DNA of 64,000 nucleotides, taken from NCBI RefSeq assembly GCF_006334925.1, contig NZ_VDHJ01000008.1:62001-126000 (forward strand), read 5' to 3'. This document shows, piece after piece, positions 45,177 to 53,840 of the stretch. The stretch comes from Corynebacterium tapiri (GTDB lineage Bacteria; Actinomycetota; Actinomycetes; Mycobacteriales; Mycobacteriaceae). The number at the start of each line of letters is the position of its first letter. Positions within the stretch are counted from its first letter, which is position 1. Below the pieces are notes generated by a model. The model did no database searches. It saw only the letters and a list, made by a program, of their open reading frames with translations, and had not been told where the DNA came from. The translations under genes and the position numbers were made by a program.

Positions 45177-47546
45177 GTGGCAGGTCAAACACTGGGACAA
45201 GAGCTCATCGAGGCAGCTCAGAAACGCTTTCCTGAGTCCCATCTGACCCATCCGCATACCATCGAACCCCGCGCAGCTCGCTATGGAGATTGGCCCGATT
45301 GGGTCCTTGGCCCCCTTCAGCAGCGCCTCATCGACGCCGGAATTTCCCGCCCCTACATCCACCAGGTCGCGGTGGCCGAGGCCGCCTTTGGCGGCCACGA
45401 CGTCATCGTCTCCACCGGCACGTCCTCTGGAAAGTCGCTGGGATACCAGCTGCCCATCCTGACCACGCTGGCCACGCACCCCCGAGCCTGCGCGCTGTAT
45501 CTCACCCCCACCAAGGCCCTGGGCTCGGACCAGTTACAAGCGCTCACGCGCCTGATTAGCGGGATCGACGAGCTAGCTAACGTCCACCCCGCTCCCTACG
45601 ACGGCGATACCCCCACCGAGGCTCGTTCCACCATCCGCGATCATTCGCGCCTGGTCTTTTCTAATCCCGACATGGTGCATTCCTCCCTGCTCGGGGCTCA
45701 TGAACGCTGGGGGCGGTTCTTCCGAAACCTGCAGTACATCGTGATCGACGAATGCCACAGCTATCGCGGTGTTTTCGGTGCGAATGTCGCGCTGGTTATT
45801 CGCCGCCTGCTGCGCATCGCCGCCCGATATGGTGCCCACCCGGTGATTATCCTGGCCTCCGCCACGGTCGCCGATCCCGCCGACGGGGCTCGCCGCCTTA
45901 CTGGCCGAGACGAAATCCTGGCGGTCACCGAGGACGGTTCTGCCCAGGGGGAAAGGACCGTCGCCCTCTGGGAGCCTGGGTTCATCGAGGGCGCCCAGAC
46001 CCCGGATGGAACTCCGATCAGACGAGCGGCCACCACCGAGGCCGCCGGTTTAATGGCCGTGGCTATCCGGGAGGGAGCACGCACCCTGACCTTCGTGCGC
46101 TCCCGGCGCGCCGCCGAAATCGTGGCGCTTCGCACCCAAGAAGAGCTATCTGCCATGGGTCGGCTCGACTTCGCTCATCGCGTCGCGCCGTATCGCGCAG
46201 GTTACCTTGCCGACGACCGGCGAGAACTGGAACGCAAGCTCGACGACGGTTCCCTGCTAGGGGTGGCCACCACCAATGCCCTGGAGATGGGGATTGACGT
46301 CGGTGGCCTGGATGCGGTGGTTACCGCGGGCTTTCCCGGCACCGTCGCGAGCTTCTGGCAGCAGGCCGGTCGCGCGGGCCGGCGTGGCCAGGGTTCTCTG
46401 GTAGCCCTGGTGGCGCGCGACGACCCCATGGACACCTACCTGGTACATCACCCCGAAGCCTTGCTGGGGCGCCCGGTCGAGCGCAGTGTGTTCAACCCGG
46501 CGAACCCCTACCTGCTGCGCGGCCATCTCTACTGCGCTGCGGTCGAAGCACCGTTGACGCAAGAGGAGGTCACAGCTTTCCAGGGTGAGCAGGTGGTAGG
46601 CGAGCTACTGGACATGGGATTGCTGCGCAAGCGCCCACAGGGGTACTTTGCTGCTCCCCGGCCGCATGATGACAGCGACTTACCCACCCCGGACACCGCG
46701 CATTCCGCCGTAGCTATCCGCGGGGGCGCGGGGCAGGAGGTGATGATCGTCGACATGACCGATTCGCGGTTGTTGGGAACTGTCGACGCCGCCCGCGCAG
46801 CAGCTCAAGTTCATACCGGGGCCGTGTACCTCCACCAGGGAGAGAGCTTTGTCATTGAGGAGCTCGACCTAGACAACTATCTCGCCCTGGCCCGACCTGA
46901 CGAGCCCGAATACACCACGAGTGCGCGCTCCACGACGGACATCCGCATCCTGGGCGAGCCCGATCAGCTGATCTCCTACGGAGCCGGGCTGTGGGTAGCC
47001 AACGTGGAGGTCGAGGTGAGCGACCGCGTCACGGGGTACGTCGTGCGCTTCCCTGATGGCACGGTCGGTGAGCACATCCCCCTGGATTTGCCGGAGCAAA
47101 GGCTGGTCACCAGGGCAGTTGCCTACACCGTTGATCCCCTAGTGCTCACAGCTGCTGGCATTACTGCCGGTGAGATCCCCGGCGCGCTGCACGCCGCCGA
47201 GCACGCGGCCATAGGCTTGCTCCCTCTATTGGCTACGTGCGATCGCTGGGACATCGGAGGAGTGTCCACCGCTTTGCACGCCGACACCGGGCTGCCCACA
47301 GTGTTCGTCTACGACGGGCACCCCGGTGGAGCTGGATTCGCCGACGAAGGTTTCCGGCGCTTCCCCGAGTGGATCGCCGCCACTTATCGAGCGGTCCGCG
47401 CCTGTGAGTGCGAGTCCGGGTGCCCGTCGTGTGTGCAATCACCCAAGTGCGGCAACGGGAATAACCCCTTGGACAAGCAAGCGGCATTGAGGCTTCTCGA
47501 CGCCCTGCACACCCTCACGAGTTCAGAGGGCCAGCCCGCGCGCTGA
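45177..47546 (+). CDS. DEAD/DEAH-box helicase with C-terminal cysteine cluster (MrfA/Rv3649-like)
   Basis: 789-residue superfamily 2 DNA helicase. Motif I GTSSGKSLGYQ, motif Ia LTPTKALGSDQ, motif II DECH, motif III ASATV, motif VI QQAGRAGRRGQ, followed by the DUF1998-type domain ending with four cysteines (CECESGCPSCVQSPKCGNG), as in MrfA, which repairs mitomycin damage in Bacillus. GTG 45177 has GGGGG upstream. Last 32 bp overlap the convergent TadE-like gene. DNA repair role is inferred from the family. Confidence 0.9.
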   Translation: MAGQTLGQELIEAAQKRFPESHLTHPHTIEPRAARYGDWPDWVLGPLQQRLIDAGISRPYIHQVAVAEAAFGGHDVIVSTGTSSGKSLGYQLPILTTLATHPRACALYLTPTKALGSDQLQALTRLISGIDELANVHPAPYDGDTPTEARSTIRDHSRLVFSNPDMVHSSLLGAHERWGRFFRNLQYIVIDECHSYRGVFGANVALVIRRLLRIAARYGAHPVIILASATVADPADGARRLTGRDEILAVTEDGSAQGERTVALWEPGFIEGAQTPDGTPIRRAATTEAAGLMAVAIREGARTLTFVRSRRAAEIVALRTQEELSAMGRLDFAHRVAPYRAGYLADDRRELERKLDDGSLLGVATTNALEMGIDVGGLDAVVTAGFPGTVASFWQQAGRAGRRGQGSLVALVARDDPMDTYLVHHPEALLGRPVERSVFNPANPYLLRGHLYCAAVEAPLTQEEVTAFQGEQVVGELLDMGLLRKRPQGYFAAPRPHDDSDLPTPDTAHSAVAIRGGAGQEVMIVDMTDSRLLGTVDAARAAAQVHTGAVYLHQGESFVIEELDLDNYLALARPDEPEYTTSARSTTDIRILGEPDQLISYGAGLWVANVEVEVSDRVTGYVVRFPDGTVGEHIPLDLPEQRLVTRAVAYTVDPLVLTAAGITAGEIPGALHAAEHAAIGLLPLLATCDRWDIGGVSTALHADTGLPTVFVYDGHPGGAGFADEGFRRFPEWIAATYRAVRACECESGCPSCVQSPKCGNGNNPLDKQAALRLLDALHTLTSSEGQPAR

Positions 47547-47832
47547 CCTGGGAAGCGCGAACTGCGACGGTCACCTGGACATCGCGCTCTTGTATCACGC
47601 ATTCCTCCAGGCGGGCGTGGTTGAGCTCGGCCACTCTGACAGCCGTCGAGCAGCCGTCCTCCCCTCGGACGTGACGTTCGGCAGCAGCTACTGCGGTGAG
47701 GTCCGCGGCGAGGCGTGCCTGGTGAGTATCCAGGCGAAGCGTTGCTATCCCTGCCACCAGGCCAGTGAGGGCAGCGAGGGCGGCGATAATACCAACTGCT
47801 GCGATGGTGGCATTGCCGTGATCGTTTCTCAC
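47515..47832 (-). CDS. TadE/TadG-like minor pilin protein (Rv3654c-like)
   Basis: 105-residue protein with a basic start (MRNDHGN) and one membrane helix (about residues 8-28), as in the Rv3654c family of Tad-linked secreted proteins. Two cysteines (GEDGCST and EECVIQ) may bond outside the cell. Starts with GTG overlapping the upstream TadE stop (GTGA). Last gene of the Tad operon; its 3' end overlaps the helicase gene. Confidence 0.78.
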   Translation of the reverse strand: MRNDHGNATIAAVGIIAALAALTGLVAGIATLRLDTHQARLAADLTAVAAAERHVRGEDGCSTAVRVAELNHARLEECVIQERDVQVTVAVRASQVSARAGPLNS

Positions 47833-48122
47833 GGAACCTCCACGGGGAACACGGCCTGGGCTTCCATCGGCTTGATGGGGCCGGGTACCGAGGAGGTGAC
47901 CCGCACAAAGTCTGTGTCCTGCTCGATGCTGACCGTGCCTATTGGTGGTTCGTAGTCCAGGCCCACGGCATGGGCGCGGGCGGCAGCGGCGGCAATATCA
48001 ACGGCAGTGATCTTGGCAGCCAAGGTGGCCATGGCCGCGACGATCGCAGCTGCCACGATGACGAGGCTGGCCAGGCTAAGGGCGGCTTCGATCGTGACGG
48101 AGCCGCGGTCGTCGCGAAGCAT
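47829..48122 (-). CDS. tadE: TadE-like pseudopilin
   Basis: 97-residue protein with RDDRGSVTIEAALSLASLVI, the TadE signature of a Gly-x4-Glu processing-type site before a hydrophobic helix, then a short extracytoplasmic domain. Probably a minor component of Flp pili. ATG 48122 is 4 nt behind the pilin stop, and the next gene overlaps by 4 bp. Confidence 0.85.
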   Translation of the reverse strand: MLRDDRGSVTIEAALSLASLVIVAAAIVAAMATLAAKITAVDIAAAAARAHAVGLDYEPPIGTVSIEQDTDFVRVTSSVPGPIKPMEAQAVFPVEVP

Positions 48123-48126
48123 GATC

Positions 48127-48315
48127 CTAGGCCGGGGAGTTCGAGAGGGCGTCGGTGATGATGGACTCGATGGCGTTGACTACACCGTCGCCATTAATGA
48201 CGGTGTAGAGAACCGCAGCTAGAGCAGCTGCAGCCAAAGAACCCATGGCGTATTCAACAGTTGACATTCCCCCATCATTGGTAACGAGGGACTTGATGCG
48301 GAGGTAGATATTCAT
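48127..48315 (-). CDS. flp: Flp-type major pilin (DUF4244)
   Basis: 62-residue pilin precursor with GGMSTVEYAMGSLAAAALAAVLY, the Flp-type pattern in which a prepilin peptidase cuts after Gly and Glu lies at +5. A short polar tail (VNAIESIITDALSNSP) follows. ATG 48315 is preceded by AGAAAGAAG; the frame upstream is part of the tadC 3' region. No prepilin peptidase gene lies in the window. Confidence 0.88.
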   Translation of the reverse strand: MNIYLRIKSLVTNDGGMSTVEYAMGSLAAAALAAVLYTVINGDGVVNAIESIITDALSNSPA

Positions 48316-48332
48316 GGTCAAAAGACTTCTTT

Positions 48333-48884
48333 CTACGGTAGGTGTGTGAATAGTGAGTAGAGAAGGGGTGCTAACCCCAGGACGAGGAACGCGGGAAGAA
48401 AGCATCCGGTAAGCGGTAGGGAAATGAGGACCCCGGCACGCTCGGCCCGAGCCACGGCGTCGTCGCTTGCTTGTTCGCGCAGTCGGATGGCCAGCTGGCG
48501 CAGGCCCTGCACGAGGGATGACCCCGAGGAGGATGAGCGTCTCAGCATGCGACTGAGTTCGTCGAAGCCGGTGAGGCTCTCGGAATCCGCGAACGCTCGA
48601 TCAGCACCAATGCCGAGTGCCATGAGGCTGCCGGCGCGGCGCCATTCCGCCTTCGTAGAGGAACCAGCCGCGTCTGCCACCGCTCGCACTGCATGGGTGA
48701 GCGGGAGGCCCGCCGCTAGGCAGAGGGCAAAGAGATCGAGGTCATCAGCAAATTCCAAGGAGTTGATCTTCCCCGGGCCGTCCCTTGGGTTCTTGGCAGT
48801 GCGCTGCCCGAGGGGCAAGCGTCGAGCCGGAGATATGAAAGGCAGGGCGCACACCGCTGCAAGCAGGACAAGTGCGAGGATCAT
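48333..48884 (-). CDS. tadC: TadC-like inner membrane platform protein
   Basis: 183-residue type II secretion F-domain protein with LFALCLAAGLPLTHAVRAVA, SRMLRRSSSSGSSLVQGLRQLA and a C-terminal pair of helices. Shorter than proteobacterial TadC, as is usual in actinobacteria. ATG overlaps the tadB stop. Together with TadB it forms the membrane platform of the pilus assembly machine. Confidence 0.86.
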   Translation of the reverse strand: MILALVLLAAVCALPFISPARRLPLGQRTAKNPRDGPGKINSLEFADDLDLFALCLAAGLPLTHAVRAVADAAGSSTKAEWRRAGSLMALGIGADRAFADSESLTGFDELSRMLRRSSSSGSSLVQGLRQLAIRLREQASDDAVARAERAGVLISLPLTGCFLPAFLVLGLAPLLYSLFTHLP

Positions 48885-49657
48885 GCCGCTGCCCTCGCAA
48901 TGATCAGATCGGAGATGATGAGCCCGGCGCAGATCAACGCACTACCGCTGACCAACAGCGCCGCGCCGACACCGGGGCCCAAGAGAACTCCGAGCGGATC
49001 CGCACCCATGCTGGCTCCGAGCAGAATTCCTGCTAGTGGCAGGAGGCTCAAGATCACGGCCGTGGCGCGAGGACCTTGCAGGCTGGCAGAGGTCGCTCCC
49101 CGATGGGCTCGCTGCGCGGCCAGGCGCGCTCGCACTTGATCAAGAAGGTCTGCTGCTGCCAGGCCATGCGATTCACTCAGCGCCCACACACTCGCCAGGG
49201 GTGCTAGCTGCGGATGCTCCTGGAGCGCGAGGTGAGCGGGAATTCCGCGGCGCACGTGGGTGGAGGTTTGGGCGAAGACGGTGCGAAGTTCCTCGGGACA
49301 GTGCGCCGGTAAGTCCTCGCTGGCTCGGGTAAACGCGTTAGCCAAGAGTGCACCGGAGCGCACGTCTGCAACCACGTGAGTCAAAAGGGTTTCCGTTACC
49401 TGTTGGGCGGTCCGGCGCTGGCGCTCACGAACCCCGCGACTAACCAAGCGCACTCCGGTTGCGGCGAACAAAACTGCGCTGACAACCACTCCCGCTTGTC
49501 CACCGGCGCTCAGAATGAGGGCACCCACAATGGGTAACACCAACGCCACTGTGCGGGGGACTCCGGCCTGCTCACTGGGAACAATCCGCTTTCGCGGATG
49601 TGGGACACCGACGAGACAAGCCAGCGCAGCGAGCAAGGGAATAACTACGGAAGGCAT
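48881..49657 (-). CDS. tadB: TadB-like inner membrane platform protein
   Basis: 258-residue protein with N-terminal helices (MPSVVIPLLAALACLV; ALVLPIVGALILSAGG), a soluble F-domain with SGALLANAFTRAS and LSESHGLAAADLLDQV, and two C-terminal helices. ATG directly follows the tadA stop. Homologous position to M. tuberculosis Rv3658c. Confidence 0.86.
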   Translation of the reverse strand: MPSVVIPLLAALACLVGVPHPRKRIVPSEQAGVPRTVALVLPIVGALILSAGGQAGVVVSAVLFAATGVRLVSRGVRERQRRTAQQVTETLLTHVVADVRSGALLANAFTRASEDLPAHCPEELRTVFAQTSTHVRRGIPAHLALQEHPQLAPLASVWALSESHGLAAADLLDQVRARLAAQRAHRGATSASLQGPRATAVILSLLPLAGILLGASMGADPLGVLLGPGVGAALLVSGSALICAGLIISDLIIARAAA

Positions 49658-50797
49658 CTACCATTCCTTCCCAGTCAGTTGCTCTCGCAGGCGTGCTGAA
49701 GCCGGTTCACCGCTGCGCCACAAGGTTCTTACTTGGACAGGGTTTCCCTCCAACACGGCGATTTGGGCAAGCTCGCGGGTTCCGTCCTGACGCCTGCGCA
49801 TGACCAGTGCGATGTCTACCGCCGCAGCAAGCTGGGAATGCAGGGCCGCGCGATCCAGTCCGCCCAGGGCTGCGAGGGCTTCCATTCGGGCCGGGATCTC
49901 CGCGGCGGTGTTGGCATGCAACGTCCCCGCTCCCCCATCGTGACCGGTGTTGAGCGCCGCGAGAAGGTCCACCACCTCGCGTCCACGGATCTCCCCGACG
50001 ACAAGTCGGTCCGGTCGCATGCGGAGCGCCTGCACGAGGAGGTCGGACATCGAAATGGCACCGGTTCCCTCAGTGTTGTGCGCCCGCGTGGTTAGGCCCA
50101 CGACGTGGGGGTGGACGGGATCGAGTTCCGCGGTGTCCTCGATGCAGATGATGCGCTCGTGGGCGGGCACCTCGGCCAGTAGTGCGCTCAGCAAAGTCGT
50201 TTTCCCGGTACCGGTTCCGCCCACCACCAAAAAGGACAACCGGGCGGCGATCATGGACTGCAGCAGTTCGGCAATCTCTGCTGGCACGCTAGCTGAGCGC
50301 ACGAGGTCTTCCAGGCGGGTGGTCGCCTGGCGCAGCACTCGTAGGCTGAGCAACGTATGGCTGCGCGCGGGAGGACTCAATACCGCGTGCAGGCGAACCA
50401 GGGTGCCGTCGTCACGCCGAATTCGCCCATCGACGAAGGGTTGGGCGTCATCGAGTCGTCGCCCACAGGCCGAGGCCAAACGTGTGGCCAGCCGGCGGAC
50501 GTCGTCGTCTTCGGCGAAGCGCACCTCGGTCAGCTCAAGACCATGTCCCCGGTCGATCCAGACTTCCTGGGGACTGTTGACTATGACGTCGGTGAGGCCG
50601 TCGAGAAGCAAGAGCCGCTCGAGGGGACCCGCGCCAGTGACGTTATCTCGCAGGCGGCGGAGGACGTCGAGGAGTTCGAGATCGCTGATGACGCCGGCCT
50701 CGTCGCGAATGAGCCGGGCGAGTGCGGCCGGGTCGTCGATCGGGTTGTCTAGGAGGCGTCGCTGCACGCGGTCGAGCAGGTCATCGGACATGTTCAT
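49658..50797 (-). CDS. tadA: TadA/CpaF-type secretion ATPase
   Basis: 379-residue type II/IV secretion hexameric ATPase powering Flp pilus assembly. Walker A GGTGTGKTTLLSA, Asp box ICIEDTAEL, Walker B RPDRLVVGEIRGREVVD and His box GTLHANTAAE are intact, so the machine should be functional. ATG 50797 overlaps the tadZ stop (ATGA). Confidence 0.94.
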   Translation of the reverse strand: MNMSDDLLDRVQRRLLDNPIDDPAALARLIRDEAGVISDLELLDVLRRLRDNVTGAGPLERLLLLDGLTDVIVNSPQEVWIDRGHGLELTEVRFAEDDDVRRLATRLASACGRRLDDAQPFVDGRIRRDDGTLVRLHAVLSPPARSHTLLSLRVLRQATTRLEDLVRSASVPAEIAELLQSMIAARLSFLVVGGTGTGKTTLLSALLAEVPAHERIICIEDTAELDPVHPHVVGLTTRAHNTEGTGAISMSDLLVQALRMRPDRLVVGEIRGREVVDLLAALNTGHDGGAGTLHANTAAEIPARMEALAALGGLDRAALHSQLAAAVDIALVMRRRQDGTRELAQIAVLEGNPVQVRTLWRSGEPASARLREQLTGKEW

Positions 50798-51867
50798 GCG
50801 CCGACCTCGCTGAGAATGTCATCGGCTAGGCGGGCCAGGGCTGCAGGCAGTCGCCGCGGCAATCCCCCTAGCTCGGTGTCCTTGGCCAGACCGCGCACAC
50901 TTGGCAAGGTGGCCAAAACACTGCTGGAAGTAATGCGCTCTACCTCGGACTCCTCCAGCCCCGCCCACCCGCGGTTGCGAGCCACGATCACGTGCGGCAG
51001 GCGTTGGGCGCGCAGCCGTGCCGCGAGGCGAGCCGCGGAAGCTGCGGCGCGCACCTCGGTGGGGCACACGATCACGGTCAAGTCCGCGTTAATGAGCTCG
51101 GGCGGGGCGTCGACCACGATCACGCCGCCCCCACCGCGCAGGCTGGACAGCAGGGCATCCAGCGCCGAGGCAGTCAGCCGGAAGGGGTCATCGATGGTCG
51201 AGCGTGCCGCCGATAACACCGCCAGCTGATCGGGTCCCTGGATCAGCGCGGCCCGCAGGTCAGCATGGTTGAGCCCTTGCTCACCGCCGGGGATGTCCGG
51301 CCAGCGCAGGCCGGGGGCGTCTTCCACGCCGAGCAGCAAGTCGATGCCCCCGGATCGCGGATCCGCATCCACCAAGGTGACCGCCCCTCCGGCACGCCGC
51401 GCGATCGCCGCCGCCAAGGTCGAGGCGCCAGCTCCACCGGCACTGCCCACGACCGCGATGCACACGGCATTGCCTCCGATGGCAGCTCGAGGTGAGGCAC
51501 CGGTAGCCGAGACCTTTGCCAAAGCTCGCAGCAGTTCGGCCGATTCGGCGGGCAGCGAGAAAGCCTGCTGTGCGTGCGCAGCGAGCGCGGCGTTCCAGGC
51601 CATGGGTACGCCATCGGGAGTCAGGAAGAACCTCGGAGGCCCCACCGGAGAATCAGGAAGGTGCGGCGCAAATTCCGCATCCACCAGCACCGCCGCGGCA
51701 CGGTGAGAATGGCGGGCAACATCGTGCGGGGAGGTGGACACATCGATCACTGGACGGGTGCTAGCCGCAGCGATGTGGACTGCCTCAGGATGAAGCGTCG
51801 GATCACCCACCGCGACCACCACGAAGGCCTCGGTCCTGTGTGCTGCATCGTTCATGGCATCGTTCAT
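50794..51867 (-). CDS. ssd: TadZ/CpaE-like ATPase (septum-site determining protein Ssd)
   Basis: 357-residue protein with an N-terminal receiver-like region and a ParA/MinD-type ATPase domain: AVVGSAGGAGASTLAAAIAR (deviant Walker A), LVDADPRSGGIDLLLG, VIVVDAPPE. In Mycobacterium the orthologue Ssd affects septation; in Tad systems TadZ positions the apparatus at a pole. Start is ambiguous because a 12-nt tandem duplication gives two ATGs (51867 and 51855, Met-Asn-Asp-Ala twice), and a TTG at 51936 is open in frame. First gene of the tad operon. Confidence 0.82.
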   Translation of the reverse strand: MNDAMNDAAHRTEAFVVVAVGDPTLHPEAVHIAAASTRPVIDVSTSPHDVARHSHRAAAVLVDAEFAPHLPDSPVGPPRFFLTPDGVPMAWNAALAAHAQQAFSLPAESAELLRALAKVSATGASPRAAIGGNAVCIAVVGSAGGAGASTLAAAIARRAGGAVTLVDADPRSGGIDLLLGVEDAPGLRWPDIPGGEQGLNHADLRAALIQGPDQLAVLSAARSTIDDPFRLTASALDALLSSLRGGGGVIVVDAPPELINADLTVIVCPTEVRAAASAARLAARLRAQRLPHVIVARNRGWAGLEESEVERITSSSVLATLPSVRGLAKDTELGGLPRRLPAALARLADDILSEVGA

Positions 51868-51969
51868 GCCTCGAATGGTGCTGGACAAGTCGGCCACCCA
51901 GGCCTCGCGACGGAAAAGCTGGGGATAACTCGCCAATTAGTTGATGGATCCCCAAACAAGGTGGGGAAA

Positions 51970-52066
51970 TTAAGAGACGGCCCGCACCTCGGGGGGATGT
52001 GCGAGCCGTCGTAACCCGGCCTCGGGGGGCGAGCCGGGGCCGATCAACCGGTAAACGGGATCAGGC
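51970..52066 (-). ncRNA. 6C RNA
   Basis: Minus strand: two stem-loops each exposing six cytosines. Hairpin B has CCCGGC/GCCGGG arms (52015-52020, 52033-52038); hairpin A has GACGGC/GCCGTC plus inner GCAC/GTGC (51976-52010). This is the hallmark of the actinobacterial 6C RNA, and the position between ssd and the HAD phosphatase matches that of B11/ncRv13660c in M. tuberculosis. CATACT at 52079-52074 is the probable -10. No T-run follows; a further TCCCCA/TGGGGA hairpin is at 51949-51967. It regulates mRNAs by C-rich loop pairing in related species. Confidence 0.85.
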
Positions 52067-52199
52067 ACATGCGAGTATGACACACCAAAAGTCAAGCCTC
52101 CAAATACCTGGCGGGCGTGTTTTCACGGTGCTCATTCTTACGTAACGATGGTCAGCAAAGGCGTCGATAAGCTCCCTAGAACCCCTCCCCCAAACCACG

Positions 52200-52205
52200 T
52201 AGAGT
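52200..52205 (+). promoter_or_regulatory. -10 box of the HAD phosphatase gene (leaderless)
   Basis: TAGAGT ending 8 nt before the ATG at 52214. The gap 51868-52213 otherwise holds the 6C RNA, its promoter, and one GTCGAYAAGC motif at 52163. Confidence 0.45.
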
Positions 52206-52213
52206 CGAGCACT

Positions 52214-53020
52214 ATGAGCCCACGGCCCACGGCAGCATTTTTTGACCTGGACAAGACCATCATCGCCACCTCTTCTGCGCTCGCGTTTGGGCGCGAATTC
52301 ATGCACAACGGCCTGGTCACCCGCGCCGAAGCGATGCATTTCTCCCTGGTCAAGGCCAGTTATCTGGTTTCCGGGCAAACCAGCGAGCAGATGGATACCA
52401 CCCGCGATCAGCTCACCGCCCTGGTCGCCGGCTGGGACGTCGATGAGGTCCAGCGCATCACCACCGAGGCGATGCATTCCGTGGTTACCCCGGTTATTTA
52501 CGCCGAGGCCCGCGACCTGATTCGCCAGCACCGGGAGGCCGGCCGTGACGTCGTCATCGTTTCTGCGTCGGTGACGCACCTGGTGCACCCCATCGCCGCC
52601 GAGCTGGGGATTGCGCCGGAGGACGTCATCGCCTCCGAGCTCGAAGTGGAACAGGGGCGCTTTACGGGCGAGGTCCTGGCCTACCTCAAGGGTCCGGCTA
52701 AGGCGGAAGCTATGCGCGCCATGGCCGAGCGCCGTGGTTATGACATGGCAGGCAGCTACGCCTACTCCGACTCGGCCACTGACGTTCCCATGTTGGAGCA
52801 GGTCGGAAACCCGGTGGCCGTGAACCCGGATCGCGCCCTGAAAAAGGCTGCATTGGAGCGCGGCTGGACCATTCGTTCCTTTAAGGACCCGGTCCCCCTG
52901 GTCACTTTGCCCACCGCCCGCGACATCGGCATCGGCGCGGGCGTGCTCGCCGGGCTCGCTGCGGTCACGGCCGGAAGCATCTGGATAGCCCAACGCGGGC
53001 GCAACAGCTCGGCCTCCTAG
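52214..53020 (+). CDS. HAD-IB family phosphatase (SerB-like, Rv3661-like)
   Basis: 268-residue HAD hydrolase: FFDLDKTII (motif I, nucleophile Asp), VIVSASVTHLV (motif II), KAEAMR lysine and YSDSATDVPML (motif IV). Unusual for SerB-like enzymes it ends with a single membrane helix (VLAGLAAVTAGSIWIA), so it is probably membrane-attached. Substrate unknown. ATG 52214 has TAGAGT 8 nt upstream. Its stop overlaps that of the convergent 218-residue gene. Confidence 0.86.
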   Translation: MSPRPTAAFFDLDKTIIATSSALAFGREFMHNGLVTRAEAMHFSLVKASYLVSGQTSEQMDTTRDQLTALVAGWDVDEVQRITTEAMHSVVTPVIYAEARDLIRQHREAGRDVVIVSASVTHLVHPIAAELGIAPEDVIASELEVEQGRFTGEVLAYLKGPAKAEAMRAMAERRGYDMAGSYAYSDSATDVPMLEQVGNPVAVNPDRALKKAALERGWTIRSFKDPVPLVTLPTARDIGIGAGVLAGLAAVTAGSIWIAQRGRNSSAS

Positions 53021-53673
53021 CAGGCCGCCACGATAGATTCCGCTTCCGCAGCGCCTGCGCTCCAGGCACACAGCACCCCTTCCAACAAGGGAATCGGATC
53101 CTGCGCATAGCTCTTCGCCAACCCGTGGACCTCGGTGCGATGGCGCGAAAACCACACCTCCGGCACGCAGATGCCCGCGGGATCAGCACCATTGGCTCGG
53201 GCAAGTAGGCGCATGAACACGCGGGCCACGACCGCGCTGTGCTGTCCACACAGCTGGCGTCCCGCGATTTCCCCGTAGGCCACCGCGCACAGGAGCAACG
53301 GTTCGAGCTCGCTCTGCGCGATGGTCCGGCTCAGCTGACGCGCCCGCTCGGCTGCTCCCGGGGCAGGCGTGGCCTGGCCACCGGCCAAAACGCTCAGCCG
53401 CGCCAAGGCATGTGCTGGCTCCCGAAGCGCAACCCGGGCAGCGGCCTCCACGGAGTTGGGCGCTAAGAGGCCGTAGACGCGCAGGTCGGTCTTACCCAGC
53501 TCGCGCTGTTCAATGCGCGCGCTCAACCTAGCCCCGCGCAGGGCGGACTCAGCGGCGATCACTTCTCCCCGCCTGAGCACGGGCGGTCGACGATGGACGG
53601 TGGCGATGTCCGCCCGAGCCTGGTCATGCAGCGCCTGAAGGTCACCCACCTGCAGGAGTGAAAAAGTGGACAT
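53017..53673 (-). CDS. conserved actinobacterial protein (Rv3662c-like), function unknown
   Basis: 218-residue soluble protein, Ala/Arg/Leu-rich and mostly helical, with five cysteines; no recognised catalytic motif. Position next to the HAD phosphatase corresponds to Rv3662c in M. tuberculosis; a Fic-like HPFxxGNGR motif is absent. ATG 53673 (MSTFSLLQ) is preceded by TAGGGT 6 nt away, the leaderless arrangement. Stop overlaps the phosphatase stop by 4 bp. Confidence 0.75.
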   Translation of the reverse strand: MSTFSLLQVGDLQALHDQARADIATVHRRPPVLRRGEVIAAESALRGARLSARIEQRELGKTDLRVYGLLAPNSVEAAARVALREPAHALARLSVLAGGQATPAPGAAERARQLSRTIAQSELEPLLLCAVAYGEIAGRQLCGQHSAVVARVFMRLLARANGADPAGICVPEVWFSRHRTEVHGLAKSYAQDPIPLLEGVLCAWSAGAAEAESIVAAC

Positions 53674-53840
53674 ACCGCAACCCTAAGCCCTAGATAGCAA
53701 CGTCTCGCTAGTAAGCTGTCAAGCAGCATTGCACGTTTTAGACGTACACTGTTGTTCTGGATCGGTCTCACACTATTGGTGAAGTCAGGGACCATGAGAT
53801 CAACTCAAGTCAAGTACAAACCCATAAGGTAGGACACAAC

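Noticed and set aside
53794..53832. 12-codon upstream ORF before the holin-like gene
   Set aside because: It overlaps the AAGGTAGGA ribosome-binding site but has no Shine-Dalgarno of its own; could be chance.
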